A program made the position numbers and the translations under genes. From Microbacterium sp. B35-30 (GTDB lineage Bacteria; Actinomycetota; Actinomycetes; Actinomycetales; Microbacteriaceae): DNA of 64,000 bases. The notes beneath the pieces are model-generated. The model was not told the DNA's origin, did not search any database, and saw only the letters and a program-made list of their open reading frames with translations. Shown here piece after piece: positions 21,426 to 30,424 of the stretch; the stretch's first letter is position 1; every line of letters starts with the position of its first letter. The stretch covers positions 372,001 to 436,000 of the forward strand of contig NZ_MWLQ01000011.1 in the NCBI RefSeq assembly GCF_010634855.1, in the 5' to 3' direction.

Positions 21426-22301
21426 ATGCACAGCACACGAGTCCCACAAGCTCGGGCGCGCAAGACCGTCGCCGAGTGGATCGCGGCGCGAAACGGCGTG
21501 TCCCACACCTCGGAACTGCTACTCGCCGGCTACAGCCACCGGGAGATGGCGCGCGCAGTCGCCGACGCGTCGGTGCGTCGTGTGCGTCGTTGCTGGCTGG
21601 TCGCTGCGGACGCCGACGAGCGCCGTGTCAGAGCAGCCGAGGCAGGCGGCCGGCCGACGTGCGTGAGCGCCGCGGCGCTCCTCGGGATCTGGGTGCCCGA
21701 ACACTCGGAGGTCCATGTCGCCGTTCAGGCGACGGCGTCTCGCAACCGCGTCGAAGGCGTTCGGCTGCATTGGGCGAGCGGGCCGGCACCCGTCAGCAGA
21801 ACGATGGCCGAAGAGCCGATCGTCAACATGCTCTTCCATGCGGCCCGTTGCCTCTCACCGCGCGATGCCCTCGGCGTCTGGGAGTCGGCTATCAGGATGA
21901 AGAGGGTCGACCGCTCGACGCTCGCGCGCGTCTCGTGGCGCAGCGCCCGGGCTGCAACCCTCGCCGCGGCCGCGAGAGACCTCTCGGATTCCGAGCTGGA
22001 GACCCGATTCGTCGCGGGGATGAGAAGGCACGGTGTCGTGGTGCGCCAGCAGGTGAGGATCGATGGTCGCCCCGTCGACGGTTTGATCGGCGATTCACTC
22101 GTCGTTCAACTGGACGGGTTCGCCTTCCACAGCTCCGCGCGGGACCGCCGACGCGACATCGAGGCGGACGCGCGCCTGCGGCTCCGTGGGTTCACGGTCT
22201 TGCGCTTCGACTTCCACCAGGTCAACTTCGAATGGGATTACATCGTCGAGACGATCCTGATGGCCGTCGCCCAGCAGCTGCACCGCCACCGCATCAGGTG
22301 A
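21426..22301 (+). CDS. DUF559-type protein: AbiEi-like N-terminus plus PD-(D/E)XK nuclease-like C-terminus
   Basis: 291-aa cytoplasmic protein of unknown function. The N-terminal 60 residues (TVAEWIAARNGVSHTSELLL, then a winged-helix pattern with VRRVRRCWLV) resemble the AbiEi antitoxin N-terminal domain. The C-terminal 100 residues have the Vsr/DUF559 pattern: E in SDSELETRFVAGMRRHGV, D in GRPVDGLIGD, LVVQLDGFAFHSSARDRRRD and LRLRGFTVLRFDFHQV. These are common, often multi-copy, in Microbacteriaceae. The ATG at 21426 is the first one giving this domain layout, though the frame is open upstream. The gene stop lies within a local repeat (22284-22304). No cognate toxin is adjacent, so a toxin-antitoxin role is not supported. 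Confidence 0.7.
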   Translation: MHSTRVPQARARKTVAEWIAARNGVSHTSELLLAGYSHREMARAVADASVRRVRRCWLVAADADERRVRAAEAGGRPTCVSAAALLGIWVPEHSEVHVAVQATASRNRVEGVRLHWASGPAPVSRTMAEEPIVNMLFHAARCLSPRDALGVWESAIRMKRVDRSTLARVSWRSARAATLAAAARDLSDSELETRFVAGMRRHGVVVRQQVRIDGRPVDGLIGDSLVVQLDGFAFHSSARDRRRDIEADARLRLRGFTVLRFDFHQVNFEWDYIVETILMAVAQQLHRHRIR

Positions 22302-22410
22302 CGTCATGGGCGCAGGCTATCTGCCGCGTCAGCGGCCTGCACCGGTGACATCGCCTGAACTCGTCGCGGAGGGGACGGATGCCGCTACCCACGGCGGACG
22401 GCTCGCCGGC

Positions 22411-23976
22411 TCAGCCGCGACCGAGCATCTTCTGCAGCTCGGCGAGGTCCGCCTCGGTCGGAGCGCCCTTCGCGCCGCCGGCGCCGAGCCCGAAGCCCGA
22501 GCCCGTCGGCGTCTCGCTGGCCTGAGCCGCCATGCCGGCGTTCTCGGCTGCGCGCTTGGCCGGGTTGCCCGACCGTGAGCCCTTGGACTTCTGCTGCTTG
22601 CCGCGCTTGGACGAGGCGCCGGTCCGGCCGGCACCGGGGATCGGCCCCATGCCCGGGATGTTGGGAACGCCGCCGCGGGCGACGGTCTTCATCATCTTGG
22701 CGGCCTGCTCGAACCGCTGCACGAGCTGGTTGACGTCGGTGACGGTCATACCCGAGCCGCGCGCGATGCGCAGGCGCCGGGAGCCGTTGAGGAGCTTGGT
22801 GTTGCGGCGCTCCGAGGGGGTCATCGAGCGGATGATCGCCTCGGTCCGGTCGATCTCGCGCTCGTCGAAGTTCTCGAGCTGGTCCTTCATGGACCCCATG
22901 CCCGGGAGCATCCCGAGCATCTTCTTCATCGAGCCCATCTTGCGCATCTGCTGCATCTGGGCGAGGAAGTCCTCGAGGGTGAACTGCTCGGTCGCGAGCT
23001 TCTCCGCGACCTTGAGCGCCTCCTCTTCGTCGAACGCCTGCTGGGCCTGCTCGATGAGGGTGAGGATGTCGCCCAGGTCGAGGATGCGCGACGCCATGCG
23101 GTCGGGGTGGAACGCCTCGAGGTCGTCGAGCCCCTCTCCCGTGGAAGCGAAGATGATGGGACGGCCCGTGACCGAGGCCACGGAGAGGGCGGCACCACCG
23201 CGGGCGTCGCCGTCGAGCTTCGAGAGCACGACGCCGGTGAAGTCGACGCCGTCCTGGAACGCCTTCGCCGTGTTGACGGCATCCTGTCCGATCATCGCGT
23301 CGATGACGAACAGCACCTCGTCCGGGTCCGTCGCTTTGCGGATGTCGGCCGCCTGCTTCATGAGCTCCGCGTCGACGCCGAGGCGGCCGGCGGTGTCGAT
23401 GATCACGACGTCGTGCTGCTGCCGGCGCGCGACCTCGACGCCGTCGCGCGCGACGCGCACCGGATCGCCGACGCCGTTGCCGGGCTCCGGCGCGTAGATG
23501 GCGGCACCGGCGCGCTCAGCAACGACCTGGAGCTGGTTGACCGCGTTCGGACGCTGGAGGTCGGCGGCGATGAGGAGCGGCGTGTGGCCGTCCTTCTCGA
23601 GCATCTTGGCGAGCTTGCCCGCGAAGGTCGTCTTGCCCGAGCCCTGGAGGCCCGCGAGCATGATGACCGTCGGCGGATTCTTGGCGAACTGCAGGCGGCG
23701 CTGCTCGCCGCCGAGGATCGCCACGAGCTCCTCGTTGACGATCTGCACGACCTGCTGCGCCGGGTTCAGCGCCTTGCTCACCTCGTCGCCGAGTGCGCGC
23801 TCGCGCACCCTGGCGGTGAAGTCCTTGACGACGGGCAGCGCCACGTCGGCGTCGAGCAGGGCGCGCCGGATCTCACGGACGGTGCCGTCGACGTCCGCGG
23901 GCGTGAGCTGCCCCTTCTTGCGGAGGTTGCGGAAGGTCTCGGTGAGCCGGTCGGAGAGGGTGCCGAAAGTCGCCAT
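22411..23976 (-). CDS. ffh: Signal recognition particle protein Ffh (SRP54)
   Basis: GTPase that with 4.5S RNA recognises signal sequences and docks to FtsY. Order: helical N domain (residues 1-90), G domain with P-loop AGLQGSGKTTFAGKLA (from residue 108), DTAGRLGVDAELM and TKLDGDARGGAALS, then the methionine-rich M domain (MGSMKKMLGMLPGMGSMKD, RRLRIARGSGMTVTDVNQL). A Lys/Ser-rich tail and Gly-rich end follow to residue 521. ATG at 23976. In the reading direction the next minus-strand gene is rpsP, but two plus-strand genes lie between. Confidence 0.97.
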   Translation of the reverse strand: MATFGTLSDRLTETFRNLRKKGQLTPADVDGTVREIRRALLDADVALPVVKDFTARVRERALGDEVSKALNPAQQVVQIVNEELVAILGGEQRRLQFAKNPPTVIMLAGLQGSGKTTFAGKLAKMLEKDGHTPLLIAADLQRPNAVNQLQVVAERAGAAIYAPEPGNGVGDPVRVARDGVEVARRQQHDVVIIDTAGRLGVDAELMKQAADIRKATDPDEVLFVIDAMIGQDAVNTAKAFQDGVDFTGVVLSKLDGDARGGAALSVASVTGRPIIFASTGEGLDDLEAFHPDRMASRILDLGDILTLIEQAQQAFDEEEALKVAEKLATEQFTLEDFLAQMQQMRKMGSMKKMLGMLPGMGSMKDQLENFDEREIDRTEAIIRSMTPSERRNTKLLNGSRRLRIARGSGMTVTDVNQLVQRFEQAAKMMKTVARGGVPNIPGMGPIPGAGRTGASSKRGKQQKSKGSRSGNPAKRAAENAGMAAQASETPTGSGFGLGAGGAKGAPTEADLAELQKMLGRG

Positions 23977-24034
23977 GATCCCCCGATTCTACGCGAGCGG
24001 ATGCCGCGTCCCGGCGCCGGCCGCCGCGGGCGAT

Positions 24035-25027
24035 TCAGCTCTCGGGTCCGAGCTCCTGGAACAGGGTCAGCTGCAGACCCGCAGGACCCCGCAGACGCGC
24101 GTTGCGGGAGCGCCAGGGTGTGACGCGGGCGGATGCCTGCACCTCGGCGCCGCGGTGCGCCAGGCGCTCGGCGGCGGCAGCGCTGTCGTCCACCTCGAGC
24201 GCGAGCCGGATCCGGTCGCTCGGGGCGTCGCCGTCGGTCTCGACGCGGTCGATGAACGCGACCTGCGCCGGGTTCGACAGCTCCAGGGTCGCGCGCCCGG
24301 CGTCGAGGATCGCCACGCGGGCACCGCCCTCGGCCTCGTACGCCTTGACCTGCGGCATCCCGACGACGTCGCGGTAGAACCGGAGGGCGCCCTCGAAGTC
24401 GGGCGCCTCGACGACCACGCGCAGCTGTCGCACCTCCCCGGCACGCGCAGGTCCGACGGCCTCGGCGGCGTCCGCCGCACGAGCCAGGAAGCGCTCGAGC
24501 GAGGTGCGACCGGCACCGTCGTGGGCCCACGCCTCGACGGCGGCGAGCACCGCCCCGCCCCACGCGGCGCCGCCGACCTCGGCGTGCACGCGATCCGACC
24601 CGGCGCGGACGAACCGCGTCGAGACCGCCCTCGCCACGCGCGCCCGGCGGAGGGCGGCGTCGCGCTCGTACTCGGCCTCGAGTCCCATCGCCTTCGCGTT
24701 GACGATGCCCAGCGCGAGGCTGTCGGGCGCGAAGCCCTCCGCGACGGCGAGGGTCGCCGCACGGACGTCGGCGACGGCAGCCGTCTCCCCGTCCGAGCTC
24801 AGGTGCCGCTCGAATGCGGCGAGCCGCTCGTCGAGACCCGCCCACAGCACATCGGACTTGGAGGAGAAGTAGTTGAAGAAGCTCGACCGGCTGACGCCGG
24901 CGCGGCTGGTGATGTCGGCGATCGAGGTCTGCTCGTAGCCCTGCTCGAGGAACAGCTCGCACGCCGCTTCGGCGATGGTTTCGCGCGACGACGCCTTCGG
25001 TCGCCCCGCGCGCGGCTCGGTGGACAT
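24035..25027 (-). CDS. TetR-family regulator fused to a VOC (glyoxalase-fold) domain
   Basis: Residues 12-60 are a TetR DNA-binding domain (SRETIAEAACELFLEQGYEQ, SIADITSRAGVSRSSFFNYF), followed by a helical ligand/dimer domain to about 195 with the typical C-terminal TetR pattern (AAWGGAVLAAVEAWA). Residues about 205-325 form one VOC module: LRVVVEAPDFEGALRFYRDV, VAILDAGRATLELSN, IRLALEVDDSAAAAERLAHR and ARLRGPAGLQLTLFQ. Frame, codon use and the linker are continuous, so this is a real fusion of 330 aa. The VOC part might sense a small molecule or sequester a toxic one. It follows the AlkZ-like/epoxide hydrolase pair on the same strand after 215 nt; target genes are unknown. Confidence 0.85.
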   Translation of the reverse strand: MSTEPRAGRPKASSRETIAEAACELFLEQGYEQTSIADITSRAGVSRSSFFNYFSSKSDVLWAGLDERLAAFERHLSSDGETAAVADVRAATLAVAEGFAPDSLALGIVNAKAMGLEAEYERDAALRRARVARAVSTRFVRAGSDRVHAEVGGAAWGGAVLAAVEAWAHDGAGRTSLERFLARAADAAEAVGPARAGEVRQLRVVVEAPDFEGALRFYRDVVGMPQVKAYEAEGGARVAILDAGRATLELSNPAQVAFIDRVETDGDAPSDRIRLALEVDDSAAAAERLAHRGAEVQASARVTPWRSRNARLRGPAGLQLTLFQELGPES

Positions 25028-25040
25028 GAAGCCACCTTAT

Positions 25041-25051
25041 GACCGGTGGTC
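25041..25051. promoter_or_regulatory. Palindrome before the TetR-VOC gene
   Basis: GACCGGTGGTC (GACC-N3-GGTC) lies 14 nt upstream of the TetR-VOC start and could be an autoregulatory operator. It is short and may be chance. The rest of 25052-25242 holds no gene that I can support. Confidence 0.3.
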
Positions 25052-25242
25052 CATCCGGCATCGGCGCTGTCTGCTGCGCAGCGTGCGTCGCGCCGCCGCC
25101 GCCGACAGTTGTGTTGGGGCGAGGTGACCGCACAAGTCCGTTCGGGGATCGCTACACAACCGACCGTCCCGCCACATCCTGGCCCACCTTCACAGGCAAT
25201 TGCTTCGGACGCACGGCTGGGGTCGGGTCACCGGTCGAGTCT

Positions 25243-26352
25243 TCACGGGAACAGGTCCGTGACGAGGTCGACGTGACGGGATGCGGATTGTGGATGAGTG
25301 AAGGCGAGCAGGCGTCGACCTTCGTCGATCAGCTCGCCGGCAACTGCTTCGGACACGGGCGCGTAGGTTCGGATCTTCAGAGTGGACGTATCGCCGCTCT
25401 GTGTGATGGTCCAATCGGCTGCGGTGAAGCCGTCAATGAGCACGACGGAGGGCACGGGTCCATGTGGGCGGAAGGAGTGCCTGTGGAAGTCGTCTGTGAT
25501 GACTCTGCTGCGGTCGGCGTACGAGAGCAGGAGGTTGTCGAAGTCATACAGGAAGCGCGGCGGCGCGGGCGCGTCGGGCCGCGGTCCGTCAGGCAGGTCG
25601 AAGAGTTCCTGCCCCTCCTCGCCGCGGAAGGTGAGCAGCTGCGACCTCAACGGGTCGACGACTTCACGTAGACGGGTCAACCCTGACCATCGCTGCATGT
25701 CGGCGATCGTGGCGGGCCCGAAGGCGGCGAGGTAGCGCAGCACCAGGTCCTGCATCGTCGGTGCGGGTGCCGAGAGAGGACCCACCCAGTCGTCCGCAGT
25801 GGTGTGCGCGATCGGTCCGCTGCGACCCCATACTCCGCGAGGAGGGACTTGCACCAACGGGACCAGATTGCGGATCGCGTAGGCGAGCGTGGCGGGCGGA
25901 ACGTCGAAACCCTGGGCATGCAGACGCTCGCCCAGCTCTTTGGCCGTCATCGGCCGCTCCGCGAGCAGATCCCGTCCGGCAGCGGTCAGCACCTTCATGT
26001 CGACTCCATGGATCGGGCGTCCGTGCGTGGCGTTGGCATACAGATCTCGATCGAGGACGGGTTGCACCACGGCCCGCAGTGCGCCGGCGTCTGCGGCGGT
26101 GACCAGATGGATCGTGGACCGCATCAGTGCGATGCGCACCAGACTCCGGTCGATGAGCAGTTCGGCTGCGTCGTCCGCCTGAAAGTCGGTGAGTCGGCTC
26201 CATAGACCGATGTACCAGCTGTGGGGCGTCTGGGCCTGCAGTCCCACCAGGTGCTCCACCGCGTCAATTACCGACATGTCGGATCTCTGCATCAGCAGCT
26301 GCCGAGCCAGCGTGGCGCGGTTGAGCGCCCGCTGGCTCAGCACCTTCACCAT
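25243..26352 (-). CDS. Winged-helix DNA glycosylase of the AlkZ/YcaQ (HTH_42) family
   Basis: 369-aa protein with the family N-terminus VLSQRALNRATLARQLLM and the catalytic-type Q-x-Q motif in GLQAQTPHSWYIGLWSRL (Q39 and Q41). Further family stretches are RIALMRSTIHLVTAADA, GPATIADMQRWSGL and FLYDFDNLLLSYADRSRVI. Characterised members remove bulky alkylated bases and unhook interstrand crosslinks. The ATG at 26352 is used because the conserved sequence begins there, 4 nt after the epoxide hydrolase stop; the frame is open upstream inside that gene. Substrate is not known; the coupling to an epoxide hydrolase suggests epoxide-type DNA damage. Confidence 0.82.
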   Translation of the reverse strand: MVKVLSQRALNRATLARQLLMQRSDMSVIDAVEHLVGLQAQTPHSWYIGLWSRLTDFQADDAAELLIDRSLVRIALMRSTIHLVTAADAGALRAVVQPVLDRDLYANATHGRPIHGVDMKVLTAAGRDLLAERPMTAKELGERLHAQGFDVPPATLAYAIRNLVPLVQVPPRGVWGRSGPIAHTTADDWVGPLSAPAPTMQDLVLRYLAAFGPATIADMQRWSGLTRLREVVDPLRSQLLTFRGEEGQELFDLPDGPRPDAPAPPRFLYDFDNLLLSYADRSRVITDDFHRHSFRPHGPVPSVVLIDGFTAADWTITQSGDTSTLKIRTYAPVSEAVAGELIDEGRRLLAFTHPQSASRHVDLVTDLFP

Positions 26353-26356
26353 GAGG

Positions 26357-27478
26357 TCAGCCCCGCAGTCCGTCGAAGAACTGCCGCAGGTCTCCGACCA
26401 GCAGGTCGGGGGCCTGATGCGCCGGGTAGTGCCCGCCTCGGTCGAACTCGTTCCACGAGGTGATGCTGGCATGGTCGCGTTCTGCGAACTGGCGGATGCC
26501 GGAGAAGTCTCCCGCGAACGAGGCCACGGCCATCGGAGCCGTCGTGGGTCCCTGCGGCTTTTCCTCATCGGGGGTATGCCGATCTTCCCAGTAGAGCCGC
26601 ATCGACGAAGCCGTGGTTCCGGTCAGCCAATACAGGGCCACGTTGGTGAGCACGAAGTCCGGATCGACCGCATCGCCGAACAACTGGTAGCTCCATGCGA
26701 GTTGCCCGGTCGGGGAATCAGCGAGAGCGTGAGCGAGGTTCTGCGGCTGGGTCGCCTGCAGTTCGTTGTAAGCCAGCTTGTCGGCGCTGAAACTCTGCAG
26801 AGTCCGCAGCTGGGCCAGGTCAGCTTCGGTCATGCCGGCGAACTCAGCGGGGTCACCAGAGGGAAAGGAATAGACCTGGTCGACATGCACGCCGGCCACA
26901 TGCGCGCCGTCATGGCGTCCGACTTCGGGCGTGACGAGCGCGCCGGCGTCGTTGCCGTGCGCGCCGTACCGGGTGTAACCCAATCCCGCCATCAGCTCCG
27001 CCCACGCTCGTGCCGTGCGATAACGATTCCAGCCTGGTTCCGTCGTGGGACCGGAGAAAGCGAATCCGGGCAGCGACGGGATGACGACGTGGAATGCCTG
27101 TGCGGGATCGCCGCCGTGGGCGCGCGGATCGGTCAGCGGGCCGATGACGTCGAGGAATTCCACGAACGAGCCGGGCCAACCATGAGTGAGGATCAGCGGG
27201 AAGGCTCCCGCCTCGGGAGACCGCACGTGCAGGAAATGGATGTTCTGTCCGTCGATCGTGGTCGTGAATTGCGGGATCTCATTGAGTCGCTGCTCGACGA
27301 GGCGCCAGTCGAAATCTTCGCGCCAGCGGAGCACCAGATCGCGCACCGGATCGACTCGCACGCCGTAGTCGCCGGCATCCGGGGACAGTTCGCCGGCGAA
27401 GCGGGTGCGCGCGAGACGGTCAGCAAGATCGTCGAGATCCGTCTGGGGGACATCGATGCGAAACGGTGTGATGTTCAT
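26357..27478 (-). CDS. Epoxide hydrolase (EHN domain, alpha/beta hydrolase)
   Basis: Opens epoxides to vicinal diols with an ester intermediate. Residues 1-110 match the epoxide hydrolase N-terminal domain (PFRIDVPQTDLDDLADRL, WREDFDWRLVEQRLNEIPQF). The hydrolase core has the oxyanion motif HGWPGS (99-104), nucleophile D177 in YGAHGNDAGA and H350 in DRGGHYPAHQAP. 373 aa, no signal peptide. It is transcribed before the AlkZ-like gene with a 4-nt gap and diverges from a WYL regulator 60 nt away. Related actinobacterial enzymes include limonene/soluble-type hydrolases, but the substrate cannot be read from sequence. Confidence 0.88.
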   Translation of the reverse strand: MNITPFRIDVPQTDLDDLADRLARTRFAGELSPDAGDYGVRVDPVRDLVLRWREDFDWRLVEQRLNEIPQFTTTIDGQNIHFLHVRSPEAGAFPLILTHGWPGSFVEFLDVIGPLTDPRAHGGDPAQAFHVVIPSLPGFAFSGPTTEPGWNRYRTARAWAELMAGLGYTRYGAHGNDAGALVTPEVGRHDGAHVAGVHVDQVYSFPSGDPAEFAGMTEADLAQLRTLQSFSADKLAYNELQATQPQNLAHALADSPTGQLAWSYQLFGDAVDPDFVLTNVALYWLTGTTASSMRLYWEDRHTPDEEKPQGPTTAPMAVASFAGDFSGIRQFAERDHASITSWNEFDRGGHYPAHQAPDLLVGDLRQFFDGLRG

Positions 27479-27538
27479 GAGGCAACGCTAGAGCGCAATC
27501 AGGCACACCTCGTTCCTGATCAAAGAGAGAATCGAAGA

Positions 27539-28522
27539 ATGTTGGAAACATCTGCACGACTGCTCAGGATGCTGTCGCTGCTCCAAGCTCGTCGCGATTG
27601 GACCGGTCCCCAGCTCGCGCAGCGACTTGACGTGAGTGAACGCACCGTGCGCAATGACGTGGAGCGGCTGCGCACCATCGGCTACCCCATCGACGCCACT
27701 CGCGGCGCCGCGGGCGGCTACCGTCTGGGGGTCGGCGGGCAGCTCCCCCCGCTGCTCCTCGATGACGACGAGGCTGTTGCGATCGTGCTCGGCCTGCGCG
27801 CGGCCACTGGACTGGACGGTGTCGAGGAAACCTCGTTGCGAGCACTGACAAAACTCGAGCAGGTGCTTCCGCACCGGTTACGTCGCCGGGTTGCGGCACT
27901 GAACGCGTATGCCGTGACCGTACCCACCGACGACCCCTACCCGGTGGTGGATGCCGAGCTTCTCAGCACGATCGCCGCGTGCTGTCGGGACACTGAACGA
28001 CTGCGCTTCGACTATGAATCGCACCCAGGTCACGGATCACGACGCGACGTCGAACCCCACCGGCTCATCAACTGGGGCCGCCGGTGGTACCTGCTCGCAT
28101 GGGATCTCGACCGCCAGGACTGGCGCACCTTCCGCATAGACCGGATCACACCGCGAGTGCCGACCGGCCCGCGTTTCGTCCCTCGTCCGCCGCCGGAAGA
28201 CGTCGGTGCCTACGTCTCCGCGAGAGCCTCAGCAGCCGCCTGGCGGTATCACACGACCGTCGTGGTCCATGCCCCAGCCCCCGTCATCGCCGAACGTATT
28301 CCGCCGGCGGCAGGAACAGTCGAGGCACGCGATGAGCGCACGTGCCTCTTCCGCACGGGAGCGGACTCACTCGACACCATCGCCGTGCACCTGAGCCTGC
28401 TCGGCGTGGGATTCGAGGTCACCGAGCCACCCGAACTCGTGGACAAGGTCCGTGAACTCGCCCACCGCTACGCCCAGGCCGTCGCACCGAGCGCTTCCCA
28501 CCCCGACGACAGAGTGTCCTGA
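27539..28522 (+). CDS. WYL-domain transcriptional regulator (YafY/DeoR-type HTH)
   Basis: N-terminal HTH_11 domain (residues 1-60: [49 protein letters not shown]) followed by a WYL domain (about 140-210) with [28 protein letters not shown] and [11 protein letters not shown], and a C-terminal extension (WCX-like). The ATG at 27539 follows GAGAG and gives the exact family N-terminus; 327 aa. WYL proteins commonly sense nucleic acids or nucleotides and several respond to DNA damage. The 60-nt divergent promoter region (27479-27538) suggests that it controls the epoxide hydrolase/AlkZ-like pair. Confidence 0.88.
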   Translation: MLETSARLLRMLSLLQARRDWTGPQLAQRLDVSERTVRNDVERLRTIGYPIDATRGAAGGYRLGVGGQLPPLLLDDDEAVAIVLGLRAATGLDGVEETSLRALTKLEQVLPHRLRRRVAALNAYAVTVPTDDPYPVVDAELLSTIAACCRDTERLRFDYESHPGHGSRRDVEPHRLINWGRRWYLLAWDLDRQDWRTFRIDRITPRVPTGPRFVPRPPPEDVGAYVSARASAAAWRYHTTVVVHAPAPVIAERIPPAAGTVEARDERTCLFRTGADSLDTIAVHLSLLGVGFEVTEPPELVDKVRELAHRYAQAVAPSASHPDDRVS

Positions 28523-28641
28523 ATCACTCACCTTCCTGTCCGAACAGCCATCAGAAGAAGGGGGAACATGTCCAGGAGAATCCGGATGTATTGTTGGACG
28601 CAGTTCATCAATCGCCACGAGCGATCGAGTGAAGGAGTGCG

Positions 28642-29280
28642 ATGCTCGACATCCAAACCGTCGGTCTGTCCCCCGACTACGTGCCGTATCTCGACGGGTG
28701 GGCGCTCCAGCGCAGCATCCACGCCGAGGTCGTGGCGGACGCCCGGCCCGACACGCTGCTGCTGCTCGAGCACGAGGCCGTCTACACCGCGGGCGCGCGC
28801 ACGGCGCGGCACGAGCGTCCGACAGACGGCACGCCCGTCGTGGATGTCGACCGCGGCGGCAAGATCACGTGGCACGGGCCCGGGCAGCTCGTCGGATACC
28901 CGATCGTGCGGCTCGCCGAGCCGGTGGACGTCGTCGCGCACGTGCGACGCATCGAGCACCTCCTCATAGAGGCGCTGCGCGAGTTCGACATCGCGGGCTA
29001 CCGGGTCGAGGGTCGCAGCGGCGTCTGGGTGCGGCGCCCCCTCGGCGAAGACAAGGTGGCGGCGATCGGCGTGCGGGTGCAGCGCGGCGTGACGATGCAC
29101 GGCTTCGCGCTCAACTGCGACAACTCCCTCGCCGGCTTCCGCGGCATCATCCCGTGCGGCATCTCGGATGCCGGAGTCACGACGATCAGCGAAGTCGCCG
29201 GCGCCGAGATCGGCCCGAGCGACGTGATCGACACGGTGAGCCGCGTGTTCGCCGCCGACTTCGCGGGGGTGCCGGCATGA
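28642..29280 (+). CDS. lipB: Octanoyl-[acyl-carrier-protein]:protein octanoyltransferase LipB
   Basis: Transfers octanoate from ACP to lipoyl domains of 2-oxoacid dehydrogenases. The family signature [18 protein letters not shown] (71-88) is present, with the acyl-thioester cysteine C172 in GIIPCGI and the partner lysine K138 in [11 protein letters not shown]. The start ATG has AAGGAG at the correct distance. 212 aa. It overlaps lipA by ATGA, so lipoate assembly proceeds from one transcript. The 119 nt before it hold no other gene. Confidence 0.96.
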   Translation: MLDIQTVGLSPDYVPYLDGWALQRSIHAEVVADARPDTLLLLEHEAVYTAGARTARHERPTDGTPVVDVDRGGKITWHGPGQLVGYPIVRLAEPVDVVAHVRRIEHLLIEALREFDIAGYRVEGRSGVWVRRPLGEDKVAAIGVRVQRGVTMHGFALNCDNSLAGFRGIIPCGISDAGVTTISEVAGAEIGPSDVIDTVSRVFAADFAGVPA

Positions 29281-30332
29281 GTGCGTGCGGCAGTGCTCCT
29301 GGCGGGGCTGCAGGCGCTCCGGGCACGGCGGGTGCCGCTGCCTCGGGCCCGGAGGGGCGCAAGCTCCTGCGCCTCGAGGTGCGCAACGCGCAGACGCCCA
29401 TCGAGCGCAAGCCGGAATGGATCAAGACCAAGGCGAAGATGGGCCCGGAGTACCAGGCGCTGCACTCGCTGGTGAAGAGCGAAGAGCTGCACACGGTCTG
29501 CCAGGAGGCCGGCTGCCCCAACATCTACGAGTGCTGGGAGGACCGCGAGGCGACCTTCCTCATCGGCGGCTCGCAGTGCACGCGCCGGTGCGACTTCTGC
29601 CAGATCGACACCGGCAAGCCGGCGGACTACGACATCGACGAGCCGCGCCGTGTCGCCGAGAGTGTGGTGCGCATGAACCTGCGCTACGCCACCGTGACGG
29701 GGGTCGCACGCGACGATCTGCCGGATGGCGGCGCATGGCTCCACGCCGAGACGGTGCGGCAGATCCACGCGATGAACCCGAACACGGGCGTAGAGATCCT
29801 CGCGACCGACTTCAACGGCGACCCGGCGCTCCTGCGCGAGGTGTTCGAGAGCCGCCCCGAGGTCTTCGCGCACAACGTCGAGACGGTGCCGCGCATCTTC
29901 AAGCGCATCCGGCCCGCCTTCCGCTACGAGCGGTCGCTCGACGTCTTGACCCAGGCCCGCGATGCCGGCCTCATCACCAAGTCGAACCTCATCCTCGGCA
30001 TGGGCGAAGAGCCCGAGGAGGTCGTGCAGGCGCTCGAAGACCTCCACGCCGCCGGCACCGACATCATCACGATCACCCAGTATCTGCGGCCGTCGCCCCG
30101 GCATCTTCCCGTCGCACGTTGGGTCAAGCCGCAGGAGTTCGTCGAGTTCAAAGACGAGGCCGAGCGAATCGGATTCCTCGGAGTGCTCGCGGGGCCACTG
30201 GTGCGCTCGTCGTATCGGGCGGGGCGCCTGTGGGCGCAGTCGATGCTCTCGAAGGGCCGCGAGATTCCGCCGCACCTGGCGCACATCGCCGAGGACGTGC
30301 ACGTCGAACGCGGATTCGCGCAGGCGGTCTGA
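29277..30332 (+). CDS. lipA: Lipoyl synthase LipA (radical SAM)
   Basis: Inserts two sulfurs into protein-bound octanoate. Two [4Fe-4S] motifs are visible: auxiliary cluster C75, C80, C86 ([14 protein letters not shown]) and radical-SAM cluster C101, C105, C108 (CTRRCDFCQ). The conserved RSS motif is in [13 protein letters not shown] near the C-terminus. The ATG overlaps the lipB stop (ATGA); the frame is open upstream but through lipB. It has a Gly/Ala-rich N-terminal leader of about 25 residues that is not conserved. 351 aa. Confidence 0.96.
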   Translation: MSACGSAPGGAAGAPGTAGAAASGPEGRKLLRLEVRNAQTPIERKPEWIKTKAKMGPEYQALHSLVKSEELHTVCQEAGCPNIYECWEDREATFLIGGSQCTRRCDFCQIDTGKPADYDIDEPRRVAESVVRMNLRYATVTGVARDDLPDGGAWLHAETVRQIHAMNPNTGVEILATDFNGDPALLREVFESRPEVFAHNVETVPRIFKRIRPAFRYERSLDVLTQARDAGLITKSNLILGMGEEPEEVVQALEDLHAAGTDIITITQYLRPSPRHLPVARWVKPQEFVEFKDEAERIGFLGVLAGPLVRSSYRAGRLWAQSMLSKGREIPPHLAHIAEDVHVERGFAQAV

Positions 30333-30424
30333 CAGAGAGAGGCCCGACCGCCGGCATCCGACCCCCTCACTCAGAGAGGTGAGACGACACCGGACGGCTC
30401 AGCGGAGCAGCAGCATCGAGCGGG

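Noticed and set aside
21426-22301. Complete AbiE-type toxin-antitoxin system
   Set aside because: Only an AbiEi-like N-terminal segment is present; no AbiEii nucleotidyltransferase partner is encoded nearby.
30333-30424. Terminator between lipA and the DUF2004 gene
   Set aside because: Only a 6-bp CTCACT/GGTGAG-like pairing with no T-run; too weak to call.
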